Assembly (NCBI RefSeq): GCF_018141445.1 | Contig: NZ_CP058649.1 | Span: forward strand, 4,669,001-4,733,000 | DNA length: 64,000 nucleotides | DNA from: Vallitalea pronyensis | Lineage (GTDB): Bacteria; Bacillota; Clostridia; Lachnospirales; Vallitaleaceae | Direction of reading: 5' to 3' | Part shown: positions 63,915 through 64,000 of the stretch, piece by piece | Layout: each line of letters opens with the position of its first letter | Numbering within the stretch: position 1 is the first letter of the stretch | Notes under the pieces: generated by a model | What the model saw: the letters and a program-made list of their open reading frames with translations, nothing else | Databases searched by the model: none | Told to the model about the DNA's origin: nothing | Position numbers and translations under genes: made by a program

Positions 63915-64000
63915 ATGAAAAGTTATTCTTCTAGGGAAATCATTAAGATGCTTAAGCAAGATGGATGGGATTTAAAACGAACAAGTGGCGACCATTACCA
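63915..64000 (+). CDS. hicA: HicA-type toxin, cut by the window end
   Basis: The first 28 codons are visible. MKSYSSREIIKMLKQDGWDL followed by KRTSGDHYQ matches HicA-family mRNA interferases (dsRBD-like fold, catalytic His in the G-D/S-H segment). AGGGAG is eight bases before the ATG. HicB antitoxin is expected just outside the window. Called from a short N-terminus, but the motif order is distinctive. Confidence 0.75.
   Translation, partial: MKSYSSREIIKMLKQDGWDLKRTSGDHY

Noticed and set aside
1-64000. CRISPR array, insertion sequence, prophage, rRNA or tRNA
   Set aside because: No regularly spaced repeats, transposase or phage genes, and no cloverleaf or rRNA sequences were recognised in reading.

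Overview
The window is a low-GC Firmicutes chromosome segment. It most resembles an endospore-forming Clostridia of the Lachnospirales type; a Vallitalea-like organism is a guess from gene content, not a database result. The reasons are Shine-Dalgarno sites of the AGGAGG type before most genes, frequent GTG and TTG starts, YesM/YesN-controlled sugar transport, an mcsA-mcsB-clpC operon, a clade II type single-chain PurL, alpha/beta-type spore-protein-like genes, and a small protein of the clostridial family often labelled endosialidase. There are no rRNA or tRNA genes, prophage, insertion sequences or CRISPR arrays. Most genes are on the minus strand.

Layout. 1-5.2 kb: an ion channel cut by the window edge, a TspO-like and a TraX-like membrane protein, peptidase T, a monofunctional peptidoglycan glycosyltransferase and a cobalamin adenosyltransferase. 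5.2-8.8 kb: a probable unit of a DUF1566 surface protein, an OmpR-type regulator and its histidine kinase. 9-15.7 kb: a carbohydrate ABC importer (two permeases, lipoprotein) behind YesM/YesN. 15.8-17 kb: a small unknown gene and an orphan OmpR-type regulator. 17.2-23.3 kb: oppABCDF peptide importer with an extra 61-residue membrane protein and a hairpin between oppA and oppB. 23.9-31.2 kb: a DUF4330-like protein, a DsrE-like protein, purL, a LysR regulator and a methyltransferase. Both gaps around the last two genes hold long imperfect palindromes. 31.7-36.9 kb: a short-chain dehydrogenase, a hydrolase, two small membrane-associated genes and oligopeptidase F. 37-46.1 kb: a maltodextrin operon (malE, a small membrane protein, a MalF with a very long N-terminal extension, malG, malK, a GH13 enzyme and a LacI-type regulator), with LacI-type operators before malE. 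46.4-51.9 kb: a MazG-like zinc-site protein, radA, a TetR/flavodoxin/FMN-binding cluster with two matching operators, a TagO/WecA-type transferase and the endosialidase-like protein. 52-57.7 kb: clpC-mcsB-mcsA without ctsR, then TlpA and CcdA. 57.9-63.8 kb: two spore-protein-like genes, ThiT under a TPP riboswitch, a TetR-controlled dehydrogenase/membrane-protein unit, and a J-domain protein with a cysteine-rich partner. The window ends in a HicA-type toxin gene with an operator-bearing promoter.

The genes describe a carbohydrate- and peptide-scavenging anaerobe: three ABC importers, intracellular peptidases (PepT, PepF) and maltodextrin hydrolysis. Many calls rest on motif recognition by eye. 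The points most worth a second look are the A+C-rich strand island at about 27.9-30.1 kb with its 200-bp palindrome, the 137-bp branched palindrome at 31.3 kb, the MalF extension, the two TetR regulons whose operators can be read directly, the J-domain gene whose reading frame continues upstream of its first ATG, and the degenerate MazG-like protein.
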